DNA of 7,097 nucleotides from Hadersleviella sp041745395 (lineage in GTDB: Bacteria; Chloroflexota; Anaerolineae; Promineifilales; Promineifilaceae): NCBI GenBank assembly GCA_041745395.1, contig JBGTIZ010000165.1, positions 1 to 7,097 on the forward strand. Direction: 5' to 3'. Positions within the stretch are counted from its first letter, which is position 1. Each line of letters begins with the position of its first letter. The notes beneath the pieces were generated by a model. It was given only the letters and a program-made list of their open reading frames with translations. It was not told the DNA's origin and ran no database searches. Position numbers and translations under genes: made by a program. This document shows positions 4,403-7,097 of the stretch, piece by piece.

Positions 4403-6628
4403 TCACGCGGCTGTTTCTAACAGCGCGGGCAGGTCAACGGTGAATACCGTGCCCACGCCGTAGGTGCTACGCACCTCGAGGCGTCCGCCGTGGGATTGCA
4501 CGATGAATTTAGAGAGGGGCAAGCCGACCCGCGTGCGGCGGCGGCTTCCTTGCGCTTTACTGGTGGCTAGCCTGGTCAGGCCAGACCAGAGATGAGGCAA
4601 ACGGTTGGGGGGAATGCCCACGCCGTTGTCGGCGATTTGGATGCGCACGGCCGTGCCCGACATCTCGCATAAAATATTGACGGGTTGATTGAGCTTGTTG
4701 TACTTAATGGCGTTGTGAAGCAACTGCTGAATCGCTTCAACCAGCCGCGCCTCATCTCCATAAACGGGCAACAGCTTGCCCCGTACCTCAAGATTCACAT
4801 GCACGCGCCGCGCTTTGGCCATTTCAGCCAAGTTTTTGCTGGCGGCGCGAAGCACGGTGTCCATATAGACTGGCTTGAACTTGAAATTGGTCTGTTTTTC
4901 CAGATGGGAAGCGACGGCAATGAGGTTATCAATCATCGCTTGCGCTTCGCCCACTTGGTCGCGCAGGGTGTCGAGTTTGCCATTGGAGAGAGACACGGCC
5001 GTGGTCTCACCCGCCTCTTGATTGATCTTGTTATGGCTTTCTTGACTTTGCAACTGCACCAACTGCACATCTAGCTCCGTAAATGGCCGCCGCAATTCGG
5101 GCGAAAGCAAATTGGCAAATTGACTATACAGGTCAACCAACTCCCGCAAACGACGGTTTTCACGGGTAAAATATTGATTCTCTTGCCAAATATGCTCGTT
5201 CATGCGCCGTAGCTGGGAGACGCTTTGGGCCTGCCACAGCAGGGAGCTAGCCCGCTGAGTAAAGCGATGCAGGAAGGCAAAATCGAGTTCGCTATATGGT
5301 TCTTCCCCCGGCCGGGGGGCGATAGTCAGCAAGCCCACCAGCCGCTCGGGCGTAGCCTGAAGCGGGACATAGAGAAACTGTTGCCACTCATTGAGCGCGT
5401 CCCGGTCGGCGGCGGGCATGTCGGCAAACATGGGCAAGGCCATCACATCTTGATGCACCAGCGGCCGTGGGGATTGGTGCAAAGAGTGGGTGAGCGGGTT
5501 TGTGCCGCTTAGCAGAAGGGGCGCGTGGGGGTTTTCGCTGTTGAGCGGACGCAAAATCAGCCCGCCACCGGGCGTATCGTGGGCGGTGAATAAGTTCGCG
5601 GCCGTGTCGGGCAGTTGGTTTTCTAGCCAGTGCAGGAGCAAATTAGCCACCTCCACGGGGGAAGCGAACTGGGTCTGGGTTTCGAGCTGATGGGTGGCCT
5701 CTTCGGCCGGCTGTAAGCCAGCCGTTTGATCCAAGCGGCGTACGAACCAATCCAGCACCGTCTGGGCCAGCAAGAGAACGGCCACAAAAAGAGCCGTGGC
5801 AAAGGTGAGAATGGAATCTTGGGCGGGGGCATCGACCACAAAGCGGGTCAGCACGTAGAGCGCACCCCAAGCAAGACCAAACAGGATGAGCAGTCGCCCC
5901 ACCGTAAATAAAAATTGGCGCAGGGTTGAGGGTAAATCGGGCAGATTGGTACGATTAACGGCTACGCTTCCGAGCCAACTGCCGCCCAATAAAATGACCG
6001 CGCCCATCTGTTGCCCAAAAATATTGCCGCGTAGTAGAGCCAGCGCCCCGCCGATGATGAGTAAAGAAACGGTCACAAACCAGTAAATGACTTGGGTGCG
6101 ATAAATGGAGTTGGGCAGGTTGTGCATCGCTTGTTCAACTTTGAGCCAAGCTAGCACGGTTGGAAGCAACCAACTCGCCACCCAGAAGATGCCCCACAGG
6201 TCAAAATGCCTGAGGCTGATGAAACCCAAGGAGAGGGGGGGCAAACTGTAAAGCTGGGGGGCGGGGTCGAGGGCTAGGGCGGCCAACCAGAGGACCACGG
6301 CCGTGGCATAACCGTAATTAAAGCGTCGCTCTGTTTGCTCTTGCCGCGCCAAATATTGCTGGGTACTAATGAGGATGAGCAGACCCGTGAGGGAGAGGGC
6401 GTAGTTGCCGATGAAGCGCCAGTTGAACCCAACGGCAGGGTCAATTTCTTGCCCCAGATAGGTAGACAGCAGACTGCTCGCCCACACGGCCGTGCTGAGC
6501 AACGTTAACGCCCACCAGCCCGCCAGCCGCCGATTGGGCGCGTCTCCACGCCACGTATAGCCTGCCAGCCCGACAAAGGTCAGCGGGATAATCGCAATAA
6601 TCAGAAATTGAACGAGAAGACCACTCAT
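4403..6628 (-). CDS. Membrane sensor histidine kinase-like protein with GAF-like domain; H-box His replaced by Pro
   Basis: This 741-residue protein starts at ATG 6628 behind AGGTGA (6641-6636, 7-nt spacing). Residues 1-295 hold about eight or nine membrane helices (near 4-24, 36-56, 71-89, 105-121, 144-162, 178-199, 207-222, 239-262, 272-294). Residues about 320-465 look like a GAF-type sensor domain, ending LTIAPRPGEEPYSELDFAFL. A coiled coil (466-505) leads into the dimerisation helices. The ATP-binding domain (about 590-735) keeps the N box (LLHNAIKYNK), G1 box (DNGVGIP) and a G2-like box (GLPLSKFIVQSHGG). The H box reads SPELRRPFTEL where the family has SHELRTPLT, so Pro510 (codon CCC, 5101-5099) replaces the phospho-accepting His. 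The second dimerisation helix is preserved (MIDNLIAVASHLEKQ). No response regulator is adjacent in the window. It may bind ATP without autophosphorylation, act as a regulatory pseudokinase, or be affected by a one-base error (CCC versus CAC). Four Thr-Ala-Val palindromes lie in it. Confidence 0.85.
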   Translation of the reverse strand: MSGLLVQFLIIAIIPLTFVGLAGYTWRGDAPNRRLAGWWALTLLSTAVWASSLLSTYLGQEIDPAVGFNWRFIGNYALSLTGLLILISTQQYLARQEQTERRFNYGYATAVVLWLAALALDPAPQLYSLPPLSLGFISLRHFDLWGIFWVASWLLPTVLAWLKVEQAMHNLPNSIYRTQVIYWFVTVSLLIIGGALALLRGNIFGQQMGAVILLGGSWLGSVAVNRTNLPDLPSTLRQFLFTVGRLLILFGLAWGALYVLTRFVVDAPAQDSILTFATALFVAVLLLAQTVLDWFVRRLDQTAGLQPAEEATHQLETQTQFASPVEVANLLLHWLENQLPDTAANLFTAHDTPGGGLILRPLNSENPHAPLLLSGTNPLTHSLHQSPRPLVHQDVMALPMFADMPAADRDALNEWQQFLYVPLQATPERLVGLLTIAPRPGEEPYSELDFAFLHRFTQRASSLLWQAQSVSQLRRMNEHIWQENQYFTRENRRLRELVDLYSQFANLLSPELRRPFTELDVQLVQLQSQESHNKINQEAGETTAVSLSNGKLDTLRDQVGEAQAMIDNLIAVASHLEKQTNFKFKPVYMDTVLRAASKNLAEMAKARRVHVNLEVRGKLLPVYGDEARLVEAIQQLLHNAIKYNKLNQPVNILCEMSGTAVRIQIADNGVGIPPNRLPHLWSGLTRLATSKAQGSRRRTRVGLPLSKFIVQSHGGRLEVRSTYGVGTVFTVDLPALLETAA

Positions 6629-6652
6629 ACAACAATCACCTATAGTAAGCGT

Positions 6653-6684
6653 TCAGCTAGTCAGCAACTCAGCCTGTCAGCCCC
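6653..6684. repeat. Octamer tandem array TCAGCNNN, four units
   Basis: TCAGC recurs exactly every 8 bp at 6653, 6661, 6669 and 6677, while the three bases between are variable (TAG, AAC, CTG, CCC). It starts 25 bp upstream of the kinase start codon, just outside its Shine-Dalgarno. The inverse array at 6782-6813 has the complementary core in the same 8-bp phase. Confidence 0.75.
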
Positions 6685-6781
6685 CCTAAACTGCGTGCCC
6701 AACGCGCATGTTTTGACTTAACAGATGCTTTTCAGGCCATTGTATCGCTTAACTGTGACCAGACCGTGTGGCGAGAAATAT

Positions 6782-6813
6782 GCTGAACTGCTGACTGGCT
6801 GAAGTGCTGAACG
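6782..6813. repeat. Octamer tandem array GCTGANNN, four units, inverse of 6653-6684
   Basis: GCTGA recurs every 8 bp at 6782, 6790, 6798 and 6806, with a decayed fifth unit GCTA at 6814. GCTGA is the reverse complement of TCAGC, so this array and the one at 6653-6684 face each other across 97 bp. On the opposite strand it reads CGTTCAGC at its outer end, and the other array is also preceded by CG and starts CGTTCAGC. The two could pair as a long imperfect stem with four conserved 5-bp blocks. Confidence 0.75.
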
Positions 6814-6853
6814 GCTACCTTTACCGTACATTCTGCATAAGCTTAAAGTATAT

Positions 6854-6881
6854 TGCGTAAGGTGCAAGGGGAAAGGGCAAT
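6854..6881. repeat. Degenerate heptamer tract containing GGTGCAA
   Basis: Four 7-bp units can be read: TGCGTAA, GGTGCAA, GGGGAAA and GGGCAAT. The second matches exactly the unit found twice at 4335-4348. The tract is also framed by an inverted repeat, GCGTAA (6855-6860) with TTACGC (6884-6889). The periodicity is weak and could be fortuitous. Confidence 0.3.
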
Positions 6882-6960
6882 ATTTACGCTGATGGCGTTT
6901 TTCAAGAGCTGATAGATTTTCATAAATGCCTTGCCTATACAGGTTCTTTTCGCTATCGTA

Positions 6961-6976
6961 TTAGACGGTTGTCTAA
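6961..6976. promoter_or_regulatory. Operator-like palindrome TTAGAC-N4-GTCTAA
   Basis: TTAGAC (6961-6966) and GTCTAA (6971-6976) form a perfect inverted repeat around GGTT. Many TetR-family regulators bind palindromes of this general shape and length. A -10-like TAGAAT lies right after it (6978-6983), but no good -35 is at the right distance. The controlled gene could start to the right of the window. Neither the regulator nor the target is visible. Confidence 0.35.
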
Positions 6977-7053
6977 ATAGAATCTATGAACTCTACAAAA
7001 TCGTGTATTGGTCACAAATTGCTCAGACAAAAAATCGTAGCTCGACACGCCTC

Positions 7054-7094
7054 GCCGCCTGCGGCGGCTCGGCTATTCTAAAGGGTATTTTTTT
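7054..7094 (+). terminator. GC-rich hairpin followed at a distance by a T-run
   Basis: GCCGCC (7054-7059) and GGCGGC (7063-7068) pair perfectly around TGC. A run of seven T residues comes only at 7088-7094, 19 nt after the stem, which is farther than in a normal intrinsic terminator. It may be a dispersed palindromic repeat instead. No gene on the plus strand is known to end here. Confidence 0.25.
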
Positions 7095-7097
7095 CGT

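Larger units (their letters stand above)
194..6494. repeat. Dispersed highly iterated palindrome CACGGCCGTG (10 copies of the ACGGCCGT core)
   Basis: Exact ACGGCCGT cores lie at 195-202, 1641-1648, 2838-2845, 2955-2962, 3496-3503, 4213-4220, 4647-4654, 4995-5002, 6297-6304 and 6486-6493. All but the one at 2838 are part of CACGGCCGTG, and four extend to 12-bp palindromes (1639-1650, 2953-2964, 4645-4656, 6295-6306). In random sequence of even composition about 0.1 such octamers are expected in 7.1 kb. All ten lie in coding sequence, on genes of both strands, and every one is read ACG GCC GTG (Thr-Ala-Val). None lies between genes. Near-copies with one altered end base (for example ACGGCCAC at 52-59) also occur. 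The core contains CGGCCG. Confidence 0.9.
6629..7097. other. Gene-free right end of the window
   Basis: No credible protein gene is seen in these 469 bp. A 31-codon frame at 6986-7081 on the plus strand is short, has no Shine-Dalgarno and runs through the GC-rich hairpin, so I do not call it. The region holds the ribosome binding site of the kinase (AGGTGA read on the minus strand, 6641-6636), two inverted octamer arrays, a degenerate heptamer tract, an operator-like palindrome and a hairpin with a T-run. No convincing promoter for the kinase gene could be picked out. Confidence 0.6.

Noticed and set aside
6986..7081. 31-codon plus-strand frame after the operator-like palindrome
   Set aside because: Too short, no Shine-Dalgarno sequence, and its second half is simply the translated GC-rich hairpin.

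Overview
The window is compatible with a Chloroflexota-type genome (Anaerolineae or Ardenticatenia-like). The hints are a Thr/Pro-rich C-terminal tail of the kind common on exported proteins of that phylum, a CarD/CdnL-like protein beside a multi-S1-domain protein, and many short tandem repeats between genes. This is an inference from protein style; no marker gene fixes the taxon. No transposase, integrase, tRNA, rRNA or CRISPR array was seen.

Layout. Positions 1-93 are the end of a plus-strand gene with a Thr/Pro-rich tail. It converges on a small two-helix membrane protein (107-379, minus). The gap 380-891 holds nested inverted repeats, a good sigma70-like promoter (559-587), and a transcript of about 135 nt with a strong hairpin and an intrinsic terminator (593-727). 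Next come a CarD/CdnL-like RNA polymerase-binding protein (892-1446) and a four-S1-domain, ribosomal protein S1-like protein with a long acidic tail (about 1530-2978). A strong terminator follows at 3004-3045. On the minus strand, an unusual membrane histidine kinase (6628 to 4403) is followed by an enolase-superfamily o-succinylbenzoate synthase / N-acylamino acid racemase (4319 to 3198). The right end (6629-7097) has no clear gene. It carries two inverted octamer arrays, an operator-like palindrome and a GC-rich hairpin.

How the parts work together. The CarD-like and S1-like genes are both tied to basic gene expression (promoter opening and mRNA binding by the ribosome) and lie in tandem 83 nt apart. 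The kinase and the racemase/synthase could be one transcript, but nothing in the sequence links their functions.

The most striking signal is a highly iterated palindrome. ACGGCCGT occurs 10 times in 7.1 kb, 9 of them as CACGGCCGTG. All ten lie inside coding sequence on both strands, and all ten are read in the same frame as ACG GCC GTG (Thr-Ala-Val). Conversely, every Thr-Ala-Val tripeptide in the annotated proteins is encoded by it. This resembles the HIP1 octamer of cyanobacteria but has a different sequence and a rigid reading frame. A second theme is that several intergenic gaps are built from degenerate 7-bp or 8-bp tandem units; one such array fills the whole kinase-racemase gap and leaves the downstream start codon without a ribosome binding site. 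A third point is that the kinase has Pro where the phospho-accepting His of its H box should be.
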